Below, piece by piece: positions 24,079-31,169 of a stretch of DNA of 31,631 bases. A program made the translations under genes and the position numbers. The notes under the pieces are model-generated. The model was not told the DNA's origin, made no database searches, and worked only from the letters and a program-made list of their open reading frames with translations. How positions within the stretch are numbered: the stretch's first letter is position 1; each line of letters starts with the position of its first letter. Origin of the DNA: DATATB01 sp036268995 (lineage in GTDB: Bacteria > Planctomycetota > Planctomycetia > Pirellulales > PNKZ01); contig DATATB010000109.1 in assembly GCA_036268995.1 (NCBI GenBank), forward strand, positions 1 to 31,631. Direction: 5' to 3'.

Positions 24079-24426
24079 CTACGCCCGCGTTTCGCGTTCG
24101 ACCACCACGGCGGTACCGTAAGCCAGGACTTCGGTGATGCCGGCGGCGATTTCGGTAGCGTCGTACCGGACACCAATGATGGCGTTGGCGCCGCGCTCGG
24201 CGGCATGCTGAATCATCAGTTCGTAGGCTTCGCCCCGGGCCCGCTCGCAAAGCTCCGAATAGAGCGTGATGTTGCCGCCCAGCAGCGATTGCAGGCCGGC
24301 CGCGAAGTTGCCGATGACGCTCCGCGAGCGGACCACGATGCCACGCACCACGCCCAACTGCCGCGTCACCCGATAGCCGACCAACTCGAACGTGGTGGTG
24401 ACCAGGTCATGATCAAAGGTCGGCAT
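24079..24426 (-). CDS. UPF0145 (YbjQ) family protein
   Basis: This is a cytoplasmic protein of 115 residues belonging to the YbjQ/UPF0145 family (DUF74), which forms a pentameric fold in solved members but has no established reaction. Family features are the opening TTTFELVGYRVTRQLGVVRG, then VVRSRS, the central YELMIQHAAERGANAIIGVRYD and the closing YGTAVVVE. The full domain is present and of normal length. AGGAG lies about seven bases before the ATG at 24426, which decides this start over an upstream one at 24459. The PQQ/EF-hand gene lies downstream on the same strand and the small hypothetical gene at 24558 is divergent. Confidence 0.9.
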   Translation of the reverse strand: MPTFDHDLVTTTFELVGYRVTRQLGVVRGIVVRSRSVIGNFAAGLQSLLGGNITLYSELCERARGEAYELMIQHAAERGANAIIGVRYDATEIAAGITEVLAYGTAVVVERETRA

Positions 24427-24557
24427 CTGCAAACTCCTGCGAAAACCGCGAGGACTCAAAAAAGCCGCCGGCGAGTTGCCGGGTCGAATTTTGAACTGGT
24501 ATTATAGTTCTCGGAGAGGAAACCGCCACGGCTCCGCTGGCGGCAAACACCGTGCGA

Positions 24558-24884
24558 ATGGATAACCCCGTGGACGAATTCCGCTTCGCACCCGAGCTGT
24601 TCGAAACGCGCACCGCGGTGATCGAGGCGTTGCACGCGCGGGGCTTCGATTGGCTGAGTCATTACTCGGCCGTCGACGTGCTGCACGACGTGTATGGAAT
24701 CGAAGTCTGCGGCATTGTCAAGCAAAGCGACGCGACTCGAATCCTGCGGATCCTAAAGGGCATGTTCCCGAACTGGTCGTTCGAGCGGCTGTATCTCAAA
24801 GACTACGGCCGCGAGCCCGGCTGGAAAGCGATCGTGCAGCGCGACGCCGACCCGCCAGCCGAGCACTGGGAAACCGCCGGGTGA
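24558..24884 (+). CDS. Small hypothetical protein
   Basis: This is a 108-residue protein, probably cytoplasmic, without a recognised domain. It looks like a compact alpha/beta fold: VIEALHARGFDWLSHYSAVD, then a strand VYGIEVCGIVK, a helix SDATRILRILKGMFPNW and the ending YLKDYGREPGWKAIVQRD. Codon pattern and amino-acid composition look genuine. ATG at 24558 is chosen; a GTG two codons earlier is possible and neither has a clear ribosome-binding site. A GGAGAGG about 40 bases upstream is too far to decide the start. It ends 40 bases from the convergent S51-like gene, with a strong hairpin between. Confidence 0.6.
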   Translation: MDNPVDEFRFAPELFETRTAVIEALHARGFDWLSHYSAVDVLHDVYGIEVCGIVKQSDATRILRILKGMFPNWSFERLYLKDYGREPGWKAIVQRDADPPAEHWETAG

Positions 24885-24899
24885 ATTCGTTTTCGAGGC

Positions 24900-24921
24900 G
24901 CGCCGGCCAGCTTGCCGGCGC
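24900..24921. terminator. Possible bidirectional terminator hairpin
   Basis: GCGCCGGC and GCCGGCGC form a perfect eight-pair stem with the loop CAGCTT, placed between the stops of two convergent genes (24884 and 24925). There is no T run on either strand, so it may act as a transcript-end stabiliser rather than a classical intrinsic terminator. Confidence 0.45.
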
Positions 24922-24924
24922 CCG

Positions 24925-26850
24925 TTATTCGCTGAACTCCCAATCCTCAAGTTCCAGGACCGGCCCGTCGCGACCGGGCCGCAGGATGGCCGCATCGCCG
25001 GACATCAAGGCGTGCCAGGTGACGACGCGCGGGTCGGTGGCTTGCAAAAAGACGTGCGCTAACTTGCGGCCGGTAACACGCAAGCGGTCCGCCTGCACAA
25101 TCAGGGCGGTATCTTCCTCGACCGCCAGGCCGATCAACTGTTTCGGTCGGCAGGTGGGCGAAAAATTCGCCAGCCGCTTGTGGTCGCGGAGCAGTCCCGT
25201 CAAACGTTCGATGCGTCCGGCGCGCGCGTCAAAGTGCTGCTCGGCCAGTGCGTGCTTGAGCACGCCGAGCCCGCGCGACAAGCTGGCCTCGGCCGGCTTG
25301 CCATCCGCGGGCTCGCCGCCTTCGATCATCACGTCGGCCATGATTGCCAGTCCGGCCGACGAACCGCCCACCACGCCGCCGCGGCGAACGATGTCGAGCA
25401 CCTCTTGCTGAAAAAGCGTCGGACGCAGGCGGTCGACGAACAAGTCTGCCAGCGGCCGCTGATCGCCCCCGCAGAACCATAGCGCATCGGCTTGCCGTAG
25501 CGGCTTGACGAAGTCCGCGCGGTTGGCGTCGGCGGGATTGCTCGTCGTGATAAAGTCCAAACTCTTCAGCCGCCCGTCGGTTTGCAGCCTGCGCCAATCG
25601 ACAAACGTGCGCTCCAAATGTTCTGCAAGCTTGCGATCGATGCCGCCGGCGGACGGCCGGCAACTTTCCCTGGCCGCCGGGCAATGCACGAGCCGAGGCT
25701 TCGGTGCCGCGGTAAGCGTCGGCAATAAGTCGATGATCTCGTCCGTATGACCTCCGCCGTGCAGAATCACCGTGCCGGCGTGCGACGGATCGCTCGGCTC
25801 TGGCATTCCCAATGGATTGAACGTTCCAGCCGCGTGCTGGGCCACTGGCGAACCGCCGCGCGGCCGCCCGGCCGAACTGCTTTGCACGACCAGCGGGTCC
25901 TCGCCGGCCGCCAGCGTGCGCCAGGTGATCGTGCGATCGCCATTGCTCTTGAGGAAGATGTGCGCACGCCCCGCGCCCATGGCCCGGAGGGTATTGCCGC
26001 GCAGGATCAGCACTGTTTGCCGCTCGACACCCAGCCCGATCGTGCGACGCTCGACTCCCGGTATGTGTTTCAGTCGATCGAGCCCCGCCCCGTTTCGCAA
26101 CAAGTCGGTCAAACGCTCCAAACGGCCAGCATGAGAGCTAAAATTCTGATCGACGACCACTCCGCTGACCAGCGCCAGGCCAAACCCCAGTTCCGCCCGC
26201 ACCCAGCCGTGCTCGGTCGGGTCGTCGCCGGCGATGATCGTCTCGGGCAGACTCGCCATGCCGCCGCCGAGCCCGCCCACCACGCCGCCGCGCGCCACGA
26301 CATTGCGCAGCGCCAACTGAAACCGGCTCGTCGTTTGCGGATACTCGTTGGCAAACTCTTTCGGCAGCCACCGCTGGTCGTAAGCGGGCAGCCAAACGCC
26401 CGTCGCCTGCTCGAGCAATGCAAAGAACCGGGCATCGTCTTGGTCGTTCTGGTTGTCGCGGTAGAGAAACTGAAAGTCGGCCACTTCGCCGCTGGTTCGC
26501 AGCGCGACCCAGCGGCCGTATTCGGCGGGCACCGACAGCCGACGCTCGTACGCAGCGCTGGTTTCTCCATGCGCCAGCGGCTGACCCTCCGCGTTCTTGC
26601 CTAGTTGGCACATGTCCGACGGCATCAAAACAATGCGGGCATCATGACCGCCGGCCAGTCGCACGAACTCCTGCCGGATCTCGTCCTTGAGCCCGATGCC
26701 GCCGCCATGCAGCATTACCGTGCCCGGGCGCGCACGGTCGCGCGGCGTAGGCAAGCCGAACGGATTGTCATCCGCCGCGGCGGCGGCGATCGATCCCAGC
26801 ATGACAAATACAATGCCGGTCAGAAGGGGCTTCAAATGCCGCTCAATCAT
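24925..26850 (-). CDS. Secreted tandem cyanophycinase-like (peptidase S51) protein with one degenerate copy
   Basis: After a signal peptide (MIERHLKPLLTGIVFVMLGS) there are two cyanophycinase-like halves. Both begin with GTVMLHGGG or GTVILHGGG (residues 43-51 and 359-367) and end with AHIFLKSNGDRTITWRTLAAG or AHVFLQATDPRVVTWHALMSG. The C-terminal copy keeps the S51 features: FCGGDQRPL, GGVVGGSSAGL (nucleophile expected at Ser498), EQHF (His539) and GLAVEEDTAL. In the N-terminal copy the matching segments are PAYDQRWL, GGVVGGLGGGM (Gly195 in place of Ser) and DQNF (Asn236 in place of His), so it should be inactive. True cyanophycinases cut the Asp-Arg polymer cyanophycin; many secreted planctomycete relatives have unknown substrates. 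It is divergent from the L-2-hydroxyglutarate oxidase gene. Confidence 0.87.
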   Translation of the reverse strand: MIERHLKPLLTGIVFVMLGSIAAAAADDNPFGLPTPRDRARPGTVMLHGGGIGLKDEIRQEFVRLAGGHDARIVLMPSDMCQLGKNAEGQPLAHGETSAAYERRLSVPAEYGRWVALRTSGEVADFQFLYRDNQNDQDDARFFALLEQATGVWLPAYDQRWLPKEFANEYPQTTSRFQLALRNVVARGGVVGGLGGGMASLPETIIAGDDPTEHGWVRAELGFGLALVSGVVVDQNFSSHAGRLERLTDLLRNGAGLDRLKHIPGVERRTIGLGVERQTVLILRGNTLRAMGAGRAHIFLKSNGDRTITWRTLAAGEDPLVVQSSSAGRPRGGSPVAQHAAGTFNPLGMPEPSDPSHAGTVILHGGGHTDEIIDLLPTLTAAPKPRLVHCPAARESCRPSAGGIDRKLAEHLERTFVDWRRLQTDGRLKSLDFITTSNPADANRADFVKPLRQADALWFCGGDQRPLADLFVDRLRPTLFQQEVLDIVRRGGVVGGSSAGLAIMADVMIEGGEPADGKPAEASLSRGLGVLKHALAEQHFDARAGRIERLTGLLRDHKRLANFSPTCRPKQLIGLAVEEDTALIVQADRLRVTGRKLAHVFLQATDPRVVTWHALMSGDAAILRPGRDGPVLELEDWEFSE

Positions 26851-27092
26851 GTCGTCTCGCTGGGCAATGCCGTGAAAATGGGGCTTCCGTCGCGCACCAT
26901 TCGTCGGCGGTCACAGAGATCCTGACAACCAATCCTGCATGGCCGCGAGTCTCGCTGTCAAGCAAATGGCGATGCGATCGGCCGGGCGCGGCTTTGGCCT
27001 TTGCCCGGCCGGCCTGGGGCCTTAAATTCATGGCGGCGACGGGGCAATGTCGCAGGTGGACGTTCAAGCACCGGTCAGCGGGTGAATTCGGC

Positions 27093-28292
27093 ATGCATAC
27101 GGCGGACGTGGCGATTATCGGCGGCGGAATCGTGGGGCTGGCAACGGCCTGGCAACTGACCGAGCGCTACCCGGCTCTCAAATTATTGCTGGTGGAAAAA
27201 GAATCGGGCCTGGCCATGCACCAGACCGGTCGCAACTCGGGCGTGCTGCACTCGGGCATTTACTACAAGCCCGGCTCGCTCAAGGCCACCAACTGTCGGC
27301 AGGGAAAACAGGCCCTGGAAGACTTTTGCCGGCGCGAGAATGTGGCCTTCGATATCTGCGGCAAAGTCATCGTCGCCATCAGCGAGAATGAGCTGCCGGC
27401 GCTGGAGCGAATCTATCAGCGTGGGCAGGCCAACGGCGTCCGCTGCGAGATCATTGGCGCGGACCGCTTGCACGAGATCGAGCCTCACTCTGCGGGTATC
27501 CGCGCGATCCACGTGCCCGAGGCCGGCATTGTGGACTATCCGGGCGTCTGCGAGCGGCTGGGCGAGCTGATCCGGCGCGCGGGCGGGCAAATCGTGCTCG
27601 ATTGCCGAGTAACAGGCATCGAGGAGCGACCCGGCGAAGCCATTTTGCATACCAGCCAAGGCGATTATTCGGCCGCGCACGTCATCAACTGCGCCGGCTT
27701 GTATTCCGATCGCGTGATGGCCCTGGGCGGGCAGCAGCCGGAGGTCAAAATCCTGCCGTTTCGCGGCGAGTACTTTCAGCTCAAGCCCGAGGCGCGGCAT
27801 TTGTGCCGCAACCTGATTTACCCGGTTCCGGATCCGAGCTTTCCGTTCCTGGGCGTGCACTTTACGCGGATGGTCGACGGCAACGTGGAGTGCGGGCCCA
27901 ATGCCGTGCTGGCCTACGCGCGCGAAGGCTATGGCAAGCTGGACGTGAACGTCCGCGACCTGGCCGAATCGCTCACGTATCCGGGCTTTTGGCGGCTGGC
28001 GCGCCGGCATTGGAAGACGGGCCTGGGCGAGATCTGGCGCTCGCTGAGCAAGGCGGCCTTTGTACACGCCCTGCAACGGCTGGTGCCCGAGATTCGCGGC
28101 GAGCTGCTCGAGCCGGCTCCCTCGGGCATTCGCGCCCAGGCGATCGCGCGCGACGGCAGCATGGTTGACGACTTTGTCATCCAGACCAACGGCCGGATGG
28201 TGAATGTGTGCAACGCACCTTCGCCGGCCGCAACCGCCTCGCTGAATATTGGCCGACTCGTAGTCGACGCGTTGGCGCCGCAGTTGGCGTGA
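27093..28292 (+). CDS. lhgO: L-2-hydroxyglutarate oxidase
   Basis: This is a FAD-dependent enzyme of the DAO/GlpD superfamily that oxidises L-2-hydroxyglutarate to 2-oxoglutarate, clearing a metabolic by-product and feeding electrons to quinones in the E. coli homologue. ATG 27093 starts directly before the FAD-binding strand (DVAIIGGGIVGLATAWQL, Gly10/12/15), and upstream codons are not protein-like. Family signatures are VEKESGLAMHQTGRNSGVLHSG, then IYYKPGSLKA; DYPGVCERLGE; VINCAGLYSDRVM; ILPFRGEYFQL; NLIYPVPDPSFPFLGVHFTR; GPNAVLAYAREGY; and the ending NAPSPAATASLNIG. The length of 399 residues is normal. The gene is alone on its strand; neighbours give no pathway link. Confidence 0.93.
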   Translation: MHTADVAIIGGGIVGLATAWQLTERYPALKLLLVEKESGLAMHQTGRNSGVLHSGIYYKPGSLKATNCRQGKQALEDFCRRENVAFDICGKVIVAISENELPALERIYQRGQANGVRCEIIGADRLHEIEPHSAGIRAIHVPEAGIVDYPGVCERLGELIRRAGGQIVLDCRVTGIEERPGEAILHTSQGDYSAAHVINCAGLYSDRVMALGGQQPEVKILPFRGEYFQLKPEARHLCRNLIYPVPDPSFPFLGVHFTRMVDGNVECGPNAVLAYAREGYGKLDVNVRDLAESLTYPGFWRLARRHWKTGLGEIWRSLSKAAFVHALQRLVPEIRGELLEPAPSGIRAQAIARDGSMVDDFVIQTNGRMVNVCNAPSPAATASLNIGRLVVDALAPQLA

Positions 28293-28364
28293 ACTGCGAT
28301 CTGCTTAGTCGCCTTCGTCGTCTGCATCGCGGACTTTAATTTCGCCGCGCAACGCTGGCCACGA

Positions 28365-28757
28365 TCAGAGGCCGGCTCTGTGGATATTGATAGAATAACG
28401 GTACGACGGAGGCGAGATGGGCTCGTAGTCGTTGGCCCTGAAGCTTCGCACCTGAAGGGGCTGGGGCGGAACGTAACTGGGATTTACGTGCTGCACCCAA
28501 ATGGCGCCGTTCCAGCGCAGCCAGGTGTTCTGCGGCGTGTAATACCACCACTGACCGTTCTGCCAGTAATAGCGCGCCGCATCCGGCCGCGCGGCCATAT
28601 CTTGCGCGGCCGTCTGGCTGCCGGAGGGCGCTGGCGCTGTTGCCGGAGCCGGTGCCGCACGGGCCGAGTTTGGCTTGACGAGGCTTTGCGCCTCGGCCGC
28701 TTGGCCAATCAGGAAGATCGCCGCTGCCACCAGAGAGAACAACCAAGCCGTACGCAT
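28365..28757 (-). CDS. Small secreted Trp/Tyr-rich protein
   Basis: This 130-residue protein has a signal peptide (MRTAWLFSLVAAAIFLIGQA, cut near AEAQ), an Ala/Pro-rich linker (about 33-52), and the motif YYWQNGQWWYYTPQNTWLRW, then NGAIWVQ (about 63-89). Two repeats of a W-x(2)-W/Y unit make it look like a short WW-type beta module. From memory, planctomycetes encode several small secreted proteins with this 'GxWWYxTPQNxW' pattern; the role is unknown. The start is well supported: GGAGG lies seven bases before the ATG at 28757. A minus-strand promoter candidate lies about 100 bases upstream. The longer frame from 28764 in another phase is a shadow. Confidence 0.75.
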   Translation of the reverse strand: MRTAWLFSLVAAAIFLIGQAAEAQSLVKPNSARAAPAPATAPAPSGSQTAAQDMAARPDAARYYWQNGQWWYYTPQNTWLRWNGAIWVQHVNPSYVPPQPLQVRSFRANDYEPISPPSYRYSINIHRAGL

Positions 28758-28860
28758 GGTCCACCCTCCTTCCGACGATGTAGAGATGGCCGCCGGAGAT
28801 CGGTCGGCCGGATCAGGAGACTCCAGTCAAGCGACAATCAGTAGAACATTACAATAATTT

Positions 28861-28888
28861 AATTTAACCACCGTTTTGCTAGAATCAA
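28861..28888 (-). promoter_or_regulatory. Candidate promoter for the Trp-rich secreted protein
   Basis: On the minus strand, TTGATT (28888-28883) and TAAATT (28866-28861) are spaced by 16 bases inside an AT-rich island (about 28843-28895) that stands out from the GC-rich surroundings. This fits a sigma-70-like promoter about 100 bases before the start at 28757. The rest of the 335-base gap to 29094 contains a short hairpin (CGCCCC/GGGGCG at 28995-29012) in the leader of the next plus-strand gene and no gene. Confidence 0.35.
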
Positions 28889-29093
28889 GTTAATTCGGGC
28901 GGGCTTTTAACTTCCGTCGTAGGGGGTGCTCGCGGCCGTCGATCGGACCTGTAATCTTCCGAAAAATGCCGGCCGGCACCGTCGAGCAAAAGGACGCCCC
29001 GGTTGTGGGGCGCCGACGGCTCGGCTAGCATAGAATCGACCGGGTTCTCGGCCGAATTTTGTCGGTCCCTTGCGCCATAAAGATTGGCCTGCT

Positions 29094-29900
29094 ATGACCA
29101 TTGCCCTGTTGTGTCCCAACGGCCATCGGCTGCTCTGCCCCGAACAGCAAGCCGGCAAACGTGGCAAATGCCCGCAGTGTGGGGCCACTTTCCGAGTGCC
29201 GGAGCTCTCGAGCGTGCCGGCCGGCGGCGGCAGCTCGCCGCAGTTGGCTGCCGGCGGCTCGGCGCCGCGCAACGTGCCCATCCCGTTGGACTCGTCGCTC
29301 GGCAGCACCACCGGCTCGGCTCCATCGTTGCTCGATATTGAAGAGCCGGCCGTACCAGAAAACCCGATCAAGCCGTACAACGACGGCGATGCGGTCGGCG
29401 AGCACGAGGTCGTCTTCCTGTGTCCCGAAGGGCATCACCTGTCGGGAGCCACGAGCTTGGGCGGCAAGCCGGGCGAATGCCCCGTGTGCCATACCAAGTT
29501 CATCGTGCCCAGCGAAGAAGACTTAAGCGAGCCGGAGGCCCCGGCCGCGGCGCCGTCGCCGCTGCCGTTCAATTTCGACCTGGGCGGTCCGCCAACGAAC
29601 GGACAACACGAAGCGCCCGAAGAAGTCGCCGCCGCCACGTCGCCTTTGGCCGAACTGTTCGAGAGCTTTTGGAGCTACAAGGCGCAAGGGGCGGTCATCG
29701 AACTGCACTTGGGGCAAGGCAAAGTCCTGGCTCCCGACGGCTATGCTTCGCACCTTTCGCACCATCAGCACGGCGTGTTCATGATCCGCGAGCCCAACGG
29801 CCTGCACACGCTCGCCGCCGTGCGCTGGGACTCGGTCAGCCACATCACCGTGCGCGGATTACAGCGCGCACCGGAAGGCGTGTTTGACGAAGGCAGGTAG
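29094..29900 (+). CDS. Hypothetical protein with two zinc-ribbon repeats
   Basis: The ATG at 29094 gives 268 residues starting directly in the first zinc ribbon, TIALLCPNGHRLLCPEQQAG, then KRGKCPQCGATFRVPE (about 2-37). A second, VVFLCPEGHHLSGATSLGGK, then PGECPVCHTKFIVPSE, lies at about 105-140. Both follow CP-x-GH-x(n)-G-x-CPxC, with one zinc site each. A low-complexity Pro/Ala/Ser linker separates them, and the C-terminal 80 residues (AELFESFWSYKAQGAVIELH...) form a separate alpha/beta region that includes WDSVSHITVRGL. The composition points to a cytoplasmic protein binding nucleic acid or protein. From memory this is a planctomycete-type hypothetical; no function is known to me. It converges with the ACT-domain gene across a heptamer-repeat region. 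Confidence 0.75.
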   Translation: MTIALLCPNGHRLLCPEQQAGKRGKCPQCGATFRVPELSSVPAGGGSSPQLAAGGSAPRNVPIPLDSSLGSTTGSAPSLLDIEEPAVPENPIKPYNDGDAVGEHEVVFLCPEGHHLSGATSLGGKPGECPVCHTKFIVPSEEDLSEPEAPAAAPSPLPFNFDLGGPPTNGQHEAPEEVAAATSPLAELFESFWSYKAQGAVIELHLGQGKVLAPDGYASHLSHHQHGVFMIREPNGLHTLAAVRWDSVSHITVRGLQRAPEGVFDEGR

Positions 29901-29904
29901 GGCA

Positions 29905-29993
29905 GTGAAAAACGAAAAGTGAAAAGTGGAAAATGAAAAAGGGGCGGAAGGTCACCGTCCAACTACTTTTCACTGTTCGCTGTTCGCTTTCCC
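29905..29993. repeat. Inverted pair of seven-base-periodic repeat arrays between convergent genes
   Basis: The left arm 29905-29939 reads as five heptamers (GTGAAAA, ACGAAAA, GTGAAAA, GTGGAAA, ATGAAAA). The right arm 29966-29993 reads as four (CTTTTCA, CTGTTCG, CTGTTCG, CTTTCCC), which on the other strand are of the same AG(T/C)GAA(A/C) type. AGTGAAAAGT and ACTTTTCACT are exact inverted copies. The block fills the gap between stops at 29900 and 29997 and could fold into a long imperfect stem serving both transcripts. Confidence 0.7.
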
Positions 29994-29996
29994 CTT

Positions 29997-30488
29997 CTAC
30001 TCGTCGTCTACCAGGTCGGCTTCGCTGATCATGGCAAAGCCCTTGCTGGCCAGCGTTTCCATGCCGATCTCGATGTTGTCGACCATCAGGGCGACTGCCG
30101 GTCGGCCGCGGGGCCGGACCAGCAGCGGATACGCCTGCACGATGTTCACCTCGGCCTGCAATAAGGCCGTGCAAACCCGCAGCAGCGGCTGATGGCCGTC
30201 GGGCAGTTCGACGCCGATCAAATCGCTCTCGATCAGGGCCAGGCCGGCGCGCTCGAGGATCTCGCGGCCTTGTTCCGGATGGCTGAGCAAAAAGCGCACA
30301 AAGGCGCATTCCGTCGAATCGGCGATCGAGAGGGCCACGATCTTCACGCGACTGTTCTCGAACCGCCGCACCACCTCCAAGAGTTGGCCGACGCGATTTT
30401 CGAGAAACACGGTGAACTGGCGGATCGAGGGGTAATTTCGACCGCGCATCGTGGACAGATCGGTTCCGGTTCCCTCGCCAATGCTCAT
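29997..30488 (-). CDS. Tandem ACT-domain protein
   Basis: This 163-residue protein is made of two ACT domains. The first begins RQFTVFLENRVGQLLEVVRR (about residues 22-41) and continues FENSRVKIVALSIADSTECA. The second begins HQPLLRVCTALLQAEVNIVQ and ends RPAVALMVDNIEIGMETLAS. ACT domains bind amino acids and other small ligands and control enzymes of amino acid metabolism; the arrangement resembles stand-alone double-ACT regulators, also found in planctomycetes. No catalytic part is present. ATG 30488 is used; ATG 30449 is a possible shorter start, and neither has a strong ribosome-binding site. The end is rich in acidic residues (EADLVDDE). Its stop codon falls inside the right arm of the heptamer repeat. 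Confidence 0.85.
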   Translation of the reverse strand: MSIGEGTGTDLSTMRGRNYPSIRQFTVFLENRVGQLLEVVRRFENSRVKIVALSIADSTECAFVRFLLSHPEQGREILERAGLALIESDLIGVELPDGHQPLLRVCTALLQAEVNIVQAYPLLVRPRGRPAVALMVDNIEIGMETLASKGFAMISEADLVDDE

Positions 30489-30547
30489 GCGAAACACTAT
30501 AGGCAAGCGGCCCGGTCGGGTCAAATGGATGCCGGCTCCCGCTCGTG

Positions 30548-30575
30548 GTCAGTTGTCCGTTGTCAGTGGTCCGTG
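30548..30575 (+). repeat. Four tandem heptamers GTC(A/C)GT(T/G)
   Basis: The sequence reads GTCAGTT, GTCCGTT, GTCAGTG, GTCCGTG without interruption, so the period is exactly seven bases with two variable positions that alternate. It lies in the gap between the ACT-domain gene and the thioesterase gene. Short tandemly repeated heptamers of this kind (STRR sequences) are known from cyanobacterial intergenic regions; the same type here is an inference from pattern only. Confidence 0.7.
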
Positions 30576-30714
30576 GCGGCGGATCGGGCCAAAAGTCCGC
30601 GGCCCTCGCTGAGGAAAAAGGCCAGTCCCTACCCCGCCTTTTGCTGGGCGGCGAGCCGGATACAATTGTCCGCGGATGTCGCCCGAAGGCCATCGCCCCC
30701 AGAGTCCTTTGACC

Positions 30715-31107
30715 ATGTTTCGCGAACACGAAATCCAGATCCGGGTCCGCTACCAGGAAACCGACGCGATGGGCGTGCTGCACCACGCCAATTACTTCAC
30801 CTACTTCGAAATCGGCCGCACCGAGTTGCTGCGGGCCAACGGCCGCGACTATCGCGACGTCGAAGCCGACGGGATTTTCATGGTCGTGGTGCGCATCGAC
30901 TGCCGCTACCTGCGGCCCGCGCGCTACGACGACGTGCTCACCTTGCGGACCACGACGACCCGGATCACGGCCGCAAAAATCGAGCACGCCTATCAACTGC
31001 TGCGCGGCGACGAGCTGCTGGCCGAGGCGCACAGCACGCTGGCCTGCGTCGATCGCACCGGCACCGTCCAGCGCGTGCCCGAGTGGCTACGGATGCACGA
31101 GAGTTGA
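30715..31107 (+). CDS. YbgC-type acyl-CoA thioesterase (hotdog fold)
   Basis: This is a cytoplasmic thioesterase of the 4-hydroxybenzoyl-CoA thioesterase/YbgC class, hydrolysing acyl-CoA or acyl-carrier thioesters. The signature is RVRYQETDAMGVLHHANYFT (about residues 10-29), with Asp17 as the expected catalytic acid, followed by the hotdog helix EIGRTELLR and strand pairs VVVRIDCRYLRPARYDDVLT and LRTTTTRITAAKIEHAYQLL. The length of 131 residues is typical. ATG 30715 starts close to the first strand as in relatives; ATG 30676 upstream is possible and would add 13 residues. A TACAAT at 30661-30666 resembles a -10 box, which would leave a very short leader for the upstream ATG and favours 30715. 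The neighbours do not identify the substrate. Confidence 0.9.
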   Translation: MFREHEIQIRVRYQETDAMGVLHHANYFTYFEIGRTELLRANGRDYRDVEADGIFMVVVRIDCRYLRPARYDDVLTLRTTTTRITAAKIEHAYQLLRGDELLAEAHSTLACVDRTGTVQRVPEWLRMHES

Positions 31108-31169
31108 TTGGCATTGCCAGTCATTCAGAGCGAACAGCGGTACACGACGTGCCGGGGATTGGGGGGCTT

